Shown: positions 50,097 to 59,426 of the stretch, piece after piece
Layout of the letters: every line of letters begins with the position of its first letter
How positions within the stretch are numbered: the stretch's first letter is position 1
DNA from: Verrucomicrobiaceae bacterium
Lineage (GTDB): Bacteria > Verrucomicrobiota > Verrucomicrobiia > Verrucomicrobiales > Akkermansiaceae
DNA length: 64,000 bases
Reading direction: 5' to 3'
NCBI GenBank assembly: GCA_027491155.1
Contig: JAIXWR010000018.1
Location: 62,001 to 126,000, forward strand
Made by a program: the position numbers and the translations under genes
Notes under the pieces: generated by a model
What the model saw: only the letters and a program-made list of their open reading frames with translations
The model's database searches: none
What the model was told of the DNA's origin: nothing

Positions 50097-51299
50097 TCAG
50101 CCCGCAGCCGCCGCCTTCGCCTCGCGGATCCGCTTCAGCCGGATCTGCAGGTCGGCCAGGGCGTTCATGAAGTAGATGTAGGCGTCGTAGGCGCTGCCGT
50201 AGGGCGAGAAGTACTGGTGCACGCTGCCATCGGTGCCGCCCTTGGTGGACATCCAGTAGAAGTGGTCGGAAGTCTGCATCTTCGCCCAGGCGTGGGTCAG
50301 GTCCGGATCCTTCGCGGCGAGCACTTCCTCCTCCAGCTTGTGGATCTTGGCGATGGCTTCCTGCTGCATCACGTTGCCCATCCACGCGCTCAGGTCGCGT
50401 TCGGCATCGGCCCACGAGGTCGGCCAGTGGCAGTCGTATTCCTTCGAGGCGCGGAACAGGTCGACCACCTCGCTCGGCGTCACCCACTTGATGTCCTCGT
50501 CGAGCACCGCGTCCGGCAGCTTCTCCCAGAACTCGAAGATGCCGGTGTCCTTCCACTGGTGCTCCCCGATGGTCTCGTAGTCCATGAAGAGGTTCACCAC
50601 GTCGCCCGGCGCGTTCTTGATCCAGCCGGCGAGCTTCTCCGGTGTCAGCGGCCACTCGCTCCAGGTCTTGTCGGAAAAGCGGAAGCCGAGGTCGTCGGAA
50701 AGGTCGACGTTCCGCAGCAAGGTCTTGAGCTGCGAGACCTGCGGCGCGCGGTAGAGGTAGTTCGGCGATTGGCCGTTGAGCACCCACGGCACGCCTTCGG
50801 CGAGGATCCCGTCGAAGCCCATCGTCTCGGCCTGGGCGGCGATCGCGTTGTTGTAGATCAGCTCGGTGTTGCGGAAGACCCGCGGCCGGATGTGGAAGAC
50901 CTCCTCCAGCTTGTCGAGGTGGCGCTCCACCTGTCGCTCGAACTCCTTCTTCGAATGGAGGATCGCCAGCGAGTGGTAGTAGGTCTCCGCGAGCAACTCG
51001 ACGTTGCCGGTGGCGACGAGGTCCTGGAACGACTTCAGCACGTCGGGCCTGTGGTGCTCCATCTGCTCGATCACCGTGCCGCTGATCGACAACGCCATCC
51101 GGAAGCGGCCGCGGCTTTCCCGGATCGCCTTCTGGAACAGGGCGTTGGCCGGCAGGTAGCACTTCTCGGCGACCTTCGAGAGGATCTCGCCGTTCACCCC
51201 GTCGTCCTCGTAGAAGGCGTGCTCGCCGATGCGGAAGAAATCGTAAGGGATCAGCCGGTTCGGCTGATGAACCTGGAAATAGAGACAGACGTCGGGCAT
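50097..51299 (-). CDS. Glycoside hydrolase family 57 (alpha-amylase/branching-type)
   Basis: A 400-residue GH57 enzyme acting on alpha-glucans. The N-terminal strand VCLYFQVHQPNRLIPYDFF is the family hallmark. The catalytic nucleophile is Glu in VFRNTELIYNNAIAAQAE (about residue 145), and the acid/base is Asp in VNLFMDYETIGEHQW (about residue 240). No signal peptide is present, so it acts on cytoplasmic glycogen or maltodextrin. It lies directly downstream of the GT4 gene (15-bp gap) and near a GH31 glucosidase, which together suggest storage-glucan turnover. Amylase and branching activities cannot be told apart by eye. Confidence 0.92.
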   Translation of the reverse strand: MPDVCLYFQVHQPNRLIPYDFFRIGEHAFYEDDGVNGEILSKVAEKCYLPANALFQKAIRESRGRFRMALSISGTVIEQMEHHRPDVLKSFQDLVATGNVELLAETYYHSLAILHSKKEFERQVERHLDKLEEVFHIRPRVFRNTELIYNNAIAAQAETMGFDGILAEGVPWVLNGQSPNYLYRAPQVSQLKTLLRNVDLSDDLGFRFSDKTWSEWPLTPEKLAGWIKNAPGDVVNLFMDYETIGEHQWKDTGIFEFWEKLPDAVLDEDIKWVTPSEVVDLFRASKEYDCHWPTSWADAERDLSAWMGNVMQQEAIAKIHKLEEEVLAAKDPDLTHAWAKMQTSDHFYWMSTKGGTDGSVHQYFSPYGSAYDAYIYFMNALADLQIRLKRIREAKAAAAG

Positions 51300-51313
51300 G
51301 GGGCGAAATGGGG

Positions 51314-52606
51314 TCAGGGCACGAGTTCGCGGTAAATCTCGACCACCGTTTCAGCCGCCGCATCCCAAGTCGAGGCTGCCATGTCCTGCTCGGCCTGCTT
51401 GATCACCCGTTCGCGCAACTCGTCGTCGGTGAGCAGGTCGATGATGTGCTTTGCCATCAGCTCGACGTCCCAGAAATCCGCCTTCAGCGCGCCCTTCAGC
51501 ACCTCGGCCACGCCCGACTGCTTGGAAATCACGGCCGGGATGCCGAACTGCGCCGCTTCCAGCGCCGAAAGGCCGAACGGCTCGGAAACCGAGGGCATGC
51601 AGTAGATGTCGGTCATCGACAGCAGCTCGTTGACCTTCTCCTTGTTCAGGAATCCGGTGAAGTGGAAGTAGCCGCCGAGACCGCGGAACGCGCCGCTTTC
51701 GATCAGCGGTTTGAGCCGTTCGCCGGTGCCGGCCATCACGAAGCGGACGTTCTTGTTCTGCTCGAGCACCTTCGAGGCGATCTCGAGGAAGAACTCCGGC
51801 CCCTTCTGCGCGGTCAGGCGGCCGAGGAAGAGAACCAGCTTCTCCGGGAACTTCTTCTTCGTGGAAAAGACTTTCACCGGCTCCGCGCCGTTGTGAACCG
51901 GGCGGATCTTGGCGGGATCGATGCCGTAGTGTCCCGAACAGATCTGCCCGGTGTAGCGGCTGACCGGGATGACGATGTCCGCCTGCTCCATCCCGTACTT
52001 TTCGAGATCGTAGATCCAGCCGCGGGCGTCCACCCCGGCGCGGTCGTACTGCGAGGCATGGACATGCAGCACCAGCGGCTTGCCGGTGGCCTTCTTCACC
52101 TCCACTCCGGCGAGGAAGGTCATCCAATCGTGGGCGTGGACGATGTCGAAATCGGTCTGCAGGGCCAGCTTCGCCGCGATCTTCGAAAACTCGATCACCT
52201 TGGTCGAGAGGTCGGCACCGTAGAGCTCGCCCATCTTGAACTGCTCGAGCTGGTTGCGCGTCGTCTGCGAGAAGCGGATCTCGCCGCCGGGCTCCATCCG
52301 CACGCGCTCGACGGTCGTTTCGTCGGAATCGTAGGGATCGAGATGAATCGGCACCCGGTCGATCTGCGCGAAGCTTTCGTAGCGGTAGCGGCCCTCGACG
52401 GTCTGCAAGTCCTCGACGCGGAGGTTGTTCAGGCCGGTGAGCTGGAATCCCTCGAATCCGGAATCCGGCGCCGCGCGGGGCACGATCACCCGGAGGTCGA
52501 CGTGTTTCGCGAGCGCTTGGGAAAGGCCGAGGCAGGCGATGCCGAGACCACCGTTGATCAAGGGAGGAAATTCCCAACCGAGTTTGAGCACGCGAAGACG
52601 ATTCAT
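51314..52606 (-). CDS. Glycosyltransferase family 4 (glycogen synthase-like architecture)
   Basis: A 430-residue GT-B enzyme. The start LRVLKLGWEFPPLINGGLGI resembles the glycogen-synthase/GT4 pattern (WEFPPxxxGGLG). DFDIVHAHDWMTFLAGVEVK and LVLHVHASQYDRAG follow. The donor domain contains LVLFLGRLTAQKGPEFFLEI and the EX7E region MPSVSEPFGLSALEAAQFGI. Archaeal and bacterial homologues often sit next to GH57 genes and make or extend alpha-glucans. It forms a two-gene unit with the GH57 gene. Confidence 0.92.
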   Translation of the reverse strand: MNRLRVLKLGWEFPPLINGGLGIACLGLSQALAKHVDLRVIVPRAAPDSGFEGFQLTGLNNLRVEDLQTVEGRYRYESFAQIDRVPIHLDPYDSDETTVERVRMEPGGEIRFSQTTRNQLEQFKMGELYGADLSTKVIEFSKIAAKLALQTDFDIVHAHDWMTFLAGVEVKKATGKPLVLHVHASQYDRAGVDARGWIYDLEKYGMEQADIVIPVSRYTGQICSGHYGIDPAKIRPVHNGAEPVKVFSTKKKFPEKLVLFLGRLTAQKGPEFFLEIASKVLEQNKNVRFVMAGTGERLKPLIESGAFRGLGGYFHFTGFLNKEKVNELLSMTDIYCMPSVSEPFGLSALEAAQFGIPAVISKQSGVAEVLKGALKADFWDVELMAKHIIDLLTDDELRERVIKQAEQDMAASTWDAAAETVVEIYRELVP

Positions 52607-52845
52607 GACCTGGGGAATCCTTTTGAGGCCTGATTTTCAGGCACTCCGGGACCGCGGAAAGTGCGAGAGCAAGGGTCGGGCCAACGTGGAGGGATTTTGC
52701 GGCGACCGCGGTTCCTGGAGGGAGGGGAACCATGGGACGTTTTGGTCACAACACAAGATAAAGCTCAACCCTGCGTGCCGCCGGGCTTGGCATGGCTCCG
52801 GCTTGGGTGTTTCCTGAAGCGGCTTCACCCGCAGGCCGGCCGGTC

Positions 52846-55323
52846 ATGGCATCCGAGGATTTTTCAGGGAACTACATGGAGAAGCACCGCCCGGCGGAGG
52901 CGGCGACGGAGTTTTTCCCCGGTCACGTCCGCGAGTTGCGGCGGCCTGCGCCGGGCGTGTTCGAATTCTTCACCGACAACGGCGTGCTGCTCCAGGTAAG
53001 CCTCGTCGCGGAAGGCATCGTGCGTTTCCGCTTCTCACCGGACGGCCGCTTCGAAGACGACTTTTCCTATGCGATCGATCCCGCCTTCGAAGCCCCCGTG
53101 CCCGGGCACGAGCTGATCGAGTTCGCCGATGGATTCGCGCTCCGCACCGGAGGGATCTCCGTGCGGATCGGCCGCCACGGGCTCAAGACCACGATCACCG
53201 ACGCCGCTTCCGGCAAGATCCTCTGCCAGGACGAGAAGGGCTACCACTGGGAAGACAACAAGCGCCACGGCGGCGAGATCGTGAAGATGGGCAAGGTCTG
53301 CCAGCCGGCCGAATACTTCTACGGACTGGGAGACAAGTCCTGCGACCTCAACCTCCGCGGCCGGAATTTCCAGCTCTGGGGCAGCGACACCTACGCCTAC
53401 GGGCCCGAGTCGGACCCGCTCTACAAGAACGTCCCCTTCTACCTGAGCCTCTGCCGCGGGGAAAGCTACGGCATCTTCTTCGACAACACCTTCCGCAGCG
53501 CCTTCGACTTCGGCAGCGAGAACCCGCATGTCACGACCTTCCAAGCCCGGGGCGGGGAAATGAACTACTACTTCATCCGCGGGAACGAACCGCTCGATGT
53601 CGTCCGGCTCTACACCCGCCTGACCGGCCTGCCGGAAATGCCGCCGCTGTGGGCGCTCGGCTACCACCAGTGCAAGTGGAGCTACTACCCCGAGGCGCTG
53701 TTCCGCGGGATCGCCCGCGGCTTCCGCGAACGCCGCATCCCCTGCGACGCGCTCTATCTGGATATCGACTACATGGACGGCTACCGCTGCTTCACCTGGG
53801 ATGCCGAGCGCTTCCCGGATCCGAAGCGGATGGTCGCCGAACTGGAGCGGGACGGCTTCAAGACCGTCGCCATCATCGATCCCGGCCTCAAGATCGACCC
53901 GGCCTACCCCGTCTGGGCCGAAGGCGTGGCGAAGGGCTACTTCTGCCGCCGCCAGGATGGCAACCTGATGAAGGGCTCGGTCTGGCCCGGGCTCTGCCAT
54001 TTCCCGGACTTCACCCGTCCCGAGGTGCGCGACTGGTGGGCCGGGCTGTTCCATGGACTGGTCGGTGAAACCGGCATCCACGGGATCTGGAACGACATGA
54101 ACGAGCCCGCGGTCTTCGAGGAGGGCACCTTTCCCGACGACGTGCGCCATGACTACGACGGGCATCCCTGCTCCCACCGCAAGGCCCACAACATCTACGG
54201 CATGCAGATGATCCGCGCGACGCGGGAAGGACTGCGCCGCTTCGGCAAGGGCCGGCGCGCGTTTTCCATCACCCGCTCCGCCTATGCCGGCACCCAGCGC
54301 TTCGCCTGCGCCTGGACCGGCGACAACCTGGCCTCCTGGGAACACCTCAACATGGCCAACACCCAGTGCCAGCGACTCGCCACCTCCGGCATGTCGTTCA
54401 TCGGGTCGGACATCGGCGGCTTCATCGAAACCCCGACGCCCGAACTCTACCTGCGCTGGGTCCAGCTCGCGGTGTTCCACCCCTTGTTCCGCACCCATTC
54501 CTCGGGCGACCACGGCGACCAGGAGCCGTGGTCCTTCGGCGAGGAAACCACGGACCGGGTCCGCCGGGCGATCGAGATGCGCTACCGCCTGCTGCCCGCG
54601 GTTTGCACGGCCTTCCGGCAATACGTGAAGGACGGCACCCCGATGCTCCGCTCGCTGCCTCTGGTCGACCACCGGAACCCCGACGCCTACTGGCGCAGCG
54701 CCGAGTTCTTCTTCGGCGATCACCTCTATGTCGTGCCCATCATGGCCGAAGGCGAGGAAGGCCGCTTCCTCTATCTGCCGGAGAGCGACTGGTTCTCCTA
54801 TCACGACGACTCGCGCCCGAAGGCGGTGGCCACCGACATCTGGATCGAGTGCCCGATCGACCGCATCCCGGTCTTCGTCCGCGCCGGCGCCGCGGTGCCC
54901 CACTGGCCTCTCCAGCAATACGTCGGCGAAATCCCCCACCCCGAACCCGAACTCCGCATCTGGTGGAAGGACGGCCGCGAGAGCAGCCTCTGGTACGAGG
55001 ACGAGGGCGACGGCGAGGCATGGAAAGACGGCGTTTACCGGGAGTCCGCCCTGGAGGTGGAGGGCTCCCGCGGCCGCCTCGCCGTGCACCGGGAATGGCA
55101 GGGCACCTGGCTTCCCGGCTACGCGACCGTCCACCTGACTTTCTGCGGGATCGGCAGTGCCGATGCGGAGCTGAAGGTGACGATCGATGGCAGCGAGCAC
55201 ATCGCCCTGCGCGGCGACGACGGCCGCTACCGCGCTGCCGCACCCCGCGACTTCCGCCGCGCCGAACTCCAGTGGGTGCCGGTGGCAACCCGGGCCGGAA
55301 TCGCGAACGGCACCCGGGACTGA
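52846..55323 (+). CDS. Glycoside hydrolase family 31 alpha-glucosidase
   Basis: An 825-residue GH31 enzyme releasing glucose from alpha-glucans or oligosaccharides. The N-terminal beta-sandwich covers about residues 20-230. The (beta/alpha)8 barrel starts with MPPLWALGYHQCKWSYYPEA and contains LYLDIDYMDGYRCFTWD, the nucleophile Asp in GIWNDMNEPAVF, and the acid/base Asp in AWTGDNLASWEHL. SFIGSDIGGFIETPTPELYL and FHPLFRTHSSGD complete the pocket. No signal peptide is evident, so it is probably cytoplasmic. ATG 52846 is used; ATG 52876 is an equally possible start. Confidence 0.95.
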   Translation: MASEDFSGNYMEKHRPAEAATEFFPGHVRELRRPAPGVFEFFTDNGVLLQVSLVAEGIVRFRFSPDGRFEDDFSYAIDPAFEAPVPGHELIEFADGFALRTGGISVRIGRHGLKTTITDAASGKILCQDEKGYHWEDNKRHGGEIVKMGKVCQPAEYFYGLGDKSCDLNLRGRNFQLWGSDTYAYGPESDPLYKNVPFYLSLCRGESYGIFFDNTFRSAFDFGSENPHVTTFQARGGEMNYYFIRGNEPLDVVRLYTRLTGLPEMPPLWALGYHQCKWSYYPEALFRGIARGFRERRIPCDALYLDIDYMDGYRCFTWDAERFPDPKRMVAELERDGFKTVAIIDPGLKIDPAYPVWAEGVAKGYFCRRQDGNLMKGSVWPGLCHFPDFTRPEVRDWWAGLFHGLVGETGIHGIWNDMNEPAVFEEGTFPDDVRHDYDGHPCSHRKAHNIYGMQMIRATREGLRRFGKGRRAFSITRSAYAGTQRFACAWTGDNLASWEHLNMANTQCQRLATSGMSFIGSDIGGFIETPTPELYLRWVQLAVFHPLFRTHSSGDHGDQEPWSFGEETTDRVRRAIEMRYRLLPAVCTAFRQYVKDGTPMLRSLPLVDHRNPDAYWRSAEFFFGDHLYVVPIMAEGEEGRFLYLPESDWFSYHDDSRPKAVATDIWIECPIDRIPVFVRAGAAVPHWPLQQYVGEIPHPEPELRIWWKDGRESSLWYEDEGDGEAWKDGVYRESALEVEGSRGRLAVHREWQGTWLPGYATVHLTFCGIGSADAELKVTIDGSEHIALRGDDGRYRAAAPRDFRRAELQWVPVATRAGIANGTRD

Positions 55324-55330
55324 GGCCGGA

Positions 55331-56944
55331 TCAACCGCGCGAACGGATCGCCTCGATCGCCCGGTCGATCAAGACCCGCACCTCGGGCGACGAACCTTCC
55401 CGCGAGGCTTCGAGCACCGGCAGGCTTTTCGCGCTCCCGACCTTGCCCAGAAGGCGGCAAGCCGACATCCGCAAGGTCACCGTGCCCTTCTCGTAGCGCG
55501 CCAGGACAGGGTCCTCGATGGCCGGCCCCAGATCGACGTAGAGCGCTTCCCAGGTGGTGCAATCCAGCGCCCACAGGCTGTCGAGCACCGGGATGACGCC
55601 TTCGTCTTTCCGGGCGACCAGGAATTTCACCAGGGACTCGGGCATGTCGTGACCGGTCGCGGCGATCTTCCGCACGGCTTCGAGCACCACCTTCTCCGAC
55701 CCGTCCCCGGGCTTGCCCCAGTTGAGCAGCGCCTTGCCCACCTCGCCCTGGAGCTCCAGATCCCCCTCGCGGATCAACTCCTGCATGCGGCGGATGATAT
55801 CTTCGCGGTAAAGCTTCGGCTCGGCCGTGGCCAAACGGACCACCGCCTTGCGGGCCCGCTCGAGATCGATGCTCTCGAGCTCGCGCCGGTTGAGTTCGTA
55901 GAAGGCGGGATTCGCGGGGTCGGTCAGCTTGTCATGGTCCCCTTCCAGGAAGGCCGCGTTGTCCACGCGGACCTCGATCACCCTAAGCTCCTCGACGATC
56001 CGAGCCTCGCCGAAGCGCTGGCAAAGGCGCGCCATCTGGGCGAAGTCGTCCGCCACGCCGGAAACCACCATCAGGTAGCCGCCCTGCCTCTGGTAAAGGT
56101 GCGAGCTGGGATCGGCACCGGTGTTGCGAATGACGTAATCGCGAACCTGGAACTTGTGGAGTTCCTGAAGCCCGATCAACCAGAGCCCGATCACGCCGCG
56201 CCCGGTGTTGCCGGGCTGGCTGCCGTAACGGAGGATCTCGCGTTCCAGCGGCGCGTATTCCATTTCCCTCTTCAAGCGGGCGAGTTCGCCATCGGGCTCC
56301 ACCGGCGCGGCATCCCCATCCTCGGGGTCCGGCAACTTCCGCTCGGGGTATTCGAGGCCGGCCGTCACCGATCCCACGGGCTGGTTTCCTTCCGTGAACA
56401 GGAATGGCAATCCGAGCAGGACCGACGCCGAAGCCAGAGCCCCGAGAACCGCTTTGCCCCGCGACCGGGGATTCGCATAGATCAGGAAAGCCCCGGTCAC
56501 GATGGCCGTGAATCCGGCAAGCATCAGGCGCTTCGACTGGGACGTCCCGTAGAGCACCCCGCCCGCCGATCCGCCGAAGATCAGCATCAGCGCGATCATC
56601 ACCGCCACCGTCACGGCGATGAACCCGAAAATGAGGCGGACCGGCGAACTCGGCTCGAGCGCCACGCGGGCCGGCTCTTCGGCATATTGCACCGTCTGGA
56701 AATTCGTCTGCCCCGTGACGATCGTTTTCGGCACCCGCCCGAAGGCGTCGAGCGAACGGTTGCGCCGCTCCCCGGGATAGAACTTCTTGGTGCGCACGAT
56801 CACCTCTTCGTTGACCCGGAAGCGGTGCTCGCAGGTGCCGCACTCCACCATCCGGTCGCGCAGGTCGAGGCCCACCTTGAAACGCTGCCCGCAACCGGGG
56901 CAACGGATGGCGAGCTTTTCGGCGTCGGAGTGCGGTTCGTCCAT
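55331..56944 (-). CDS. Zinc-ribbon membrane protein with HEAT-like C-terminal region
   Basis: A 537-residue protein. An N-terminal zinc ribbon (IRCPGCGQRFKVGLDL, then VECGTCEHRFRV) of the MJ0042 type is followed by a basic linker. Two or three membrane segments come next (VRLIFGFIAVTVAVMIALML; RLMLAGFTAIVTGAFLIYA; VLGALASASVLLGLPFLF). The long soluble part ends in alpha-helical HEAT-like repeats (VVLEAVRKIAATGHDMPESL; VTLRMSACRLLGKVGSAKSL). I do not recognise a named family; this layout is frequent in Planctomycetes and Verrucomicrobia. ATG 56944 is chosen because the ribbon begins soon after. Confidence 0.8.
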   Translation of the reverse strand: MDEPHSDAEKLAIRCPGCGQRFKVGLDLRDRMVECGTCEHRFRVNEEVIVRTKKFYPGERRNRSLDAFGRVPKTIVTGQTNFQTVQYAEEPARVALEPSSPVRLIFGFIAVTVAVMIALMLIFGGSAGGVLYGTSQSKRLMLAGFTAIVTGAFLIYANPRSRGKAVLGALASASVLLGLPFLFTEGNQPVGSVTAGLEYPERKLPDPEDGDAAPVEPDGELARLKREMEYAPLEREILRYGSQPGNTGRGVIGLWLIGLQELHKFQVRDYVIRNTGADPSSHLYQRQGGYLMVVSGVADDFAQMARLCQRFGEARIVEELRVIEVRVDNAAFLEGDHDKLTDPANPAFYELNRRELESIDLERARKAVVRLATAEPKLYREDIIRRMQELIREGDLELQGEVGKALLNWGKPGDGSEKVVLEAVRKIAATGHDMPESLVKFLVARKDEGVIPVLDSLWALDCTTWEALYVDLGPAIEDPVLARYEKGTVTLRMSACRLLGKVGSAKSLPVLEASREGSSPEVRVLIDRAIEAIRSRG

Positions 56945-56999
56945 GCGCCGCCATGATTGGCGCTCCAACGCGCCAATGCAACCCGGGAGAACGGGTCCG

Positions 57000-57380
57000 T
57001 TAGATCGTCCGGCGCCCGCGGCTCATCCGGACGGCGACACAGTCGGTCTCCGGAAGGATGAATTTCTCCACGGTGACCTCCACCCGCTCCACCAGCGGAA
57101 AGCCGAGTACGTGGCCGGCGATGTCGGACGCCAGGGTCTCGATCAACTGCCGCGGACGGGAGGCGGCCAGATGCTGGATCCCGGTGGCCAGCGCCGCATA
57201 GTCGAGGGTTTCCCCGATCCGGTCCTCCATGCCGGCGAAGTCCCGGCCCAGGACGATCGCGAGGCTCACCCGCAGTTCCTGCGGCACGGCGCGTTCTTCT
57301 TCCGGCACTCCGATGCAGGTGACCACCCGCAGTCGCCGGATCTCGATCTGGTGGAAATCGTCCATCGCTCCAGGCTCCAT
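57000..57380 (-). CDS. folB: Dihydroneopterin aldolase
   Basis: A 126-residue enzyme of folate synthesis, cleaving dihydroneopterin to 6-hydroxymethyl-dihydropterin and glycolaldehyde. The motif VVTCIGVPEEERAVPQELRV corresponds to the family's G-x-x-x-x-E-R-x-x-x-Q-x-x block. TLDYAALATGIQHLAASRPR then LIETLASDIA is the active-site region, and VTVEKFILPE is the final strand. ATG 57380 overlaps the previous stop (TGATG); ATG 57365 is also possible. No other folate gene is nearby. Confidence 0.9.
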   Translation of the reverse strand: MEPGAMDDFHQIEIRRLRVVTCIGVPEEERAVPQELRVSLAIVLGRDFAGMEDRIGETLDYAALATGIQHLAASRPRQLIETLASDIAGHVLGFPLVERVEVTVEKFILPETDCVAVRMSRGRRTI

Positions 57381-57946
57381 CAGCGGGAGTAGATGCCGCA
57401 AGGCGCGGACACCGCACAGGGCCCGCCGGTGATGCCGGTGGCGGGGATCGAAATCTCCACCGGACGGCCGTCGACCTTCAGCGAGGCGCGGGAAGCGGGA
57501 GCCTCGATCCCCTGCTGCACGAAAGGCGCGGTGGCCATGGGCGCCCGCTGGATCACCTCCGCCGGAGCCAGCCCGCCCAGCTCCGTCTCGAACACGTGCC
57601 CCGCGGCCTCCACCCGCGCCGTGCAGCCGTCCGGCCCGCTGGTGACGGAAATCACCGCTTCCAGCACCGGTGCCTGCTCGAAGGGCGTGCCCGCGAAAAT
57701 GTTGGGCCCGAAGTATTTCCCCACCTCGGGATCGCTGCTCACGAACCCGCAGACGAGCGGCGCCGCCGCGGGGTCGGGCTGCCAGAAAAGGATGCCCGCC
57801 GGGGCGGAGCCGACCGGCGTGTGGACCATGCGGGCCACATGCACGATCACGTTCGGTGTTTCGAGGTCGGGCGCGGTGGCGGCGATCAGGTCCACGCCGC
57901 CCTCCCAGCTCATCCATTTCGTCGTCGGCATGGCGCGAGACTCCAT
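57380..57946 (-). CDS. Protein of unknown function
   Basis: A 188-residue protein without signal peptide or membrane segment. The sequence is strand-rich (VNVI-like segments NVIVHVARMVHTPVGSAPAG, LEAVISVTSGPDGCTARVEA, ISIPATGITGGPCAVSAPCG). Two cysteines close to the C-terminus (PCAVSAPC) could bind metal or form a disulfide. No family is recognised. The start may be ATG 57946 or ATG 57931. Its stop overlaps the folB start, so the two are translationally coupled. Confidence 0.6.
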   Translation of the reverse strand: MESRAMPTTKWMSWEGGVDLIAATAPDLETPNVIVHVARMVHTPVGSAPAGILFWQPDPAAAPLVCGFVSSDPEVGKYFGPNIFAGTPFEQAPVLEAVISVTSGPDGCTARVEAAGHVFETELGGLAPAEVIQRAPMATAPFVQQGIEAPASRASLKVDGRPVEISIPATGITGGPCAVSAPCGIYSR

Positions 57947-57991
57947 GACCTGAGCGCGGAATCAAGTCCCGGCACGGAGCCCCTCCGCACT

Positions 57992-59035
57992 TCAGCCCGC
58001 GAGCAGCCCTTGCCTCGCGGCTTCCTCGAGCAGCGTCCTCGTCGGCCCGTTGAGATCCAGCGCCATCGCCGTGGAAGGAGTGACCCAGCGGTATTCCTGG
58101 GCCTCGTCGTTGAGCACCACCGGTCCCGGCAGGGCGCGGGCCACGTAGTTGAGCAGCAGGAAATGCTCGGGCCGCTGGAACTCGGCGGAGTCGATGCAAT
58201 CCTGCACCAGCACGAAAAGCGGATCGTCGATCGCCAGCCCGGTCTCCTCGAGGATCTCGCGGCGCAGCGCGTCCAGCGAACTCTCGCCGCGCCGGATCTT
58301 GCCACCCGGGATGCCCCAGCGATGTCCCCACTTGTGGGTCTTCACCATCAACACCCGGCCCGCACCGTCGTGGATCAAGGCCCCCACGGTCGCCACCGGC
58401 CGCGGTTTCCAGCCCGGCCGGGCCATCAACCGGCGCAGCACGTCGAGATCCGGCACCGTCAAATCCGGACGCGCCTCCGACAGCGGACCGGCATGGGTGT
58501 AGCCGGTCAGCACCGCGATCGAGGTCATGTTGCCGTGCCGAGCCGTGTCGATGTCGTGCGTCATGTCCCCCACGAACGCGCTTTCCGCCGGATTCAAGCG
58601 GTGGCTTTCCAGGATCCCGTGGATCCGCTCCCGCTTGTCCAGCACGCCGGAATAGGTCGCCTCGAAGAATTCGGCGAGCTCCAGATCGTGCAACTGCCGC
58701 CGGAAGGCATCGCTGTCCATGCTGGTCAGCACGAAGGTCCGCACGCCGTGGTCGCGGCACCACTCGAGCTTCTCCCTCGCATGGGGCAACACGGTCACCG
58801 GTGCCTGCGAACCGGCGAAGGCCTTGCGGAAATGCACCTCCAGCTCCTCCAGCGGCACGCCCGGCAACAGCTCCTCGTAGAACTCTCGGTAGGGCAGCCG
58901 GAAGCGCCGGCGGAACTCCTCCCGGTCGAACGACCCGACGCCGTAAAGGCCGAGCACGTGGTTGGTCGCCTCCAGCACCGGCGGAAGGTCGTCCACCAGG
59001 GTCCCGGACCAGTCGAAGATGAGATTGTGAAACAT
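57992..59035 (-). CDS. Fusion of HAD-family phosphatase and NUDIX hydrolase
   Basis: A 347-residue two-domain protein. Residues 1-210 form a HAD hydrolase: LIFDWSGTLVDD has the nucleophile Asp (the general acid Asp of DxD is replaced by Ser in DWSGT), FVLTSMDSDAFRRQL is motif II, and SAFVGDMTHDIDTARHG is motif IV. Residues about 215-347 form a NUDIX domain with a full box, GGKIRRGESSLDALRREILE then ETG (GX5EX7REX2EEXG). One chain could thus cleave a nucleoside diphosphate derivative and then dephosphorylate the product. The frame is uninterrupted. It lies between the unknown protein and the DUF721 gene. Confidence 0.9.
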   Translation of the reverse strand: MFHNLIFDWSGTLVDDLPPVLEATNHVLGLYGVGSFDREEFRRRFRLPYREFYEELLPGVPLEELEVHFRKAFAGSQAPVTVLPHAREKLEWCRDHGVRTFVLTSMDSDAFRRQLHDLELAEFFEATYSGVLDKRERIHGILESHRLNPAESAFVGDMTHDIDTARHGNMTSIAVLTGYTHAGPLSEARPDLTVPDLDVLRRLMARPGWKPRPVATVGALIHDGAGRVLMVKTHKWGHRWGIPGGKIRRGESSLDALRREILEETGLAIDDPLFVLVQDCIDSAEFQRPEHFLLLNYVARALPGPVVLNDEAQEYRWVTPSTAMALDLNGPTRTLLEEAARQGLLAG

Positions 59036-59047
59036 GGGAATCAGGTT

Positions 59048-59419
59048 CTAACCGACGCTGAAGCGGAGCATCTTCACCACGCCCGGTCCGGCCGCCTGCT
59101 GGATCTTCTGGAGCAGCACGCCCTTGGTCTGCTCGAGGTGAAAGCGCATCGATGGCTGCAACACGTGCAAGGTGAGGCACCCGCCCTTCAAGGACACCGG
59201 CGTCGCGTGGCGCGCCACGAAATCCCCGGCGACCTCTTTCCACATGCCGCGCAGGCGCTCCTCGTCGATCCCCTCCGTCGCCCCGGCCTGGCGCAGGATG
59301 GCGGCCAGGAACTCCGTCGGCAGATGAAGCCGCTCGTCGGGATGCGTCGGATCATCGCCTCCCCGCCAATCCCGGAGCACGGCGCGTCGGATCGCCTCGA
59401 GCCGGGATTCCTTGGCCAT
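59048..59419 (-). CDS. DUF721 (DciA-like) protein
   Basis: A 123-residue protein. The C-terminal DUF721 region, WKEVAGDFVARHATPVSLKG then GCLTLHVLQPSMRFHLEQTK, is clear. DciA, the best-known member, loads the replicative helicase in bacteria that lack DnaC/DnaI. The N-terminal 50 residues (MAKESRLEAIRRAVLRDW) are less conserved. ATG 59419 lies 8 bp after the ferredoxin stop, so cotranscription is likely. Whether this copy serves replication is not shown by the sequence. Confidence 0.82.
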   Translation of the reverse strand: MAKESRLEAIRRAVLRDWRGGDDPTHPDERLHLPTEFLAAILRQAGATEGIDEERLRGMWKEVAGDFVARHATPVSLKGGCLTLHVLQPSMRFHLEQTKGVLLQKIQQAAGPGVVKMLRFSVG

Positions 59420-59426
59420 GGGAATG

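Noticed and set aside
57000-59243. A 747-residue minus-strand frame ending in folB.
   Set aside because: Only the last 126 residues match a family; the rest overlaps the unknown protein and the HAD-NUDIX gene in another frame.
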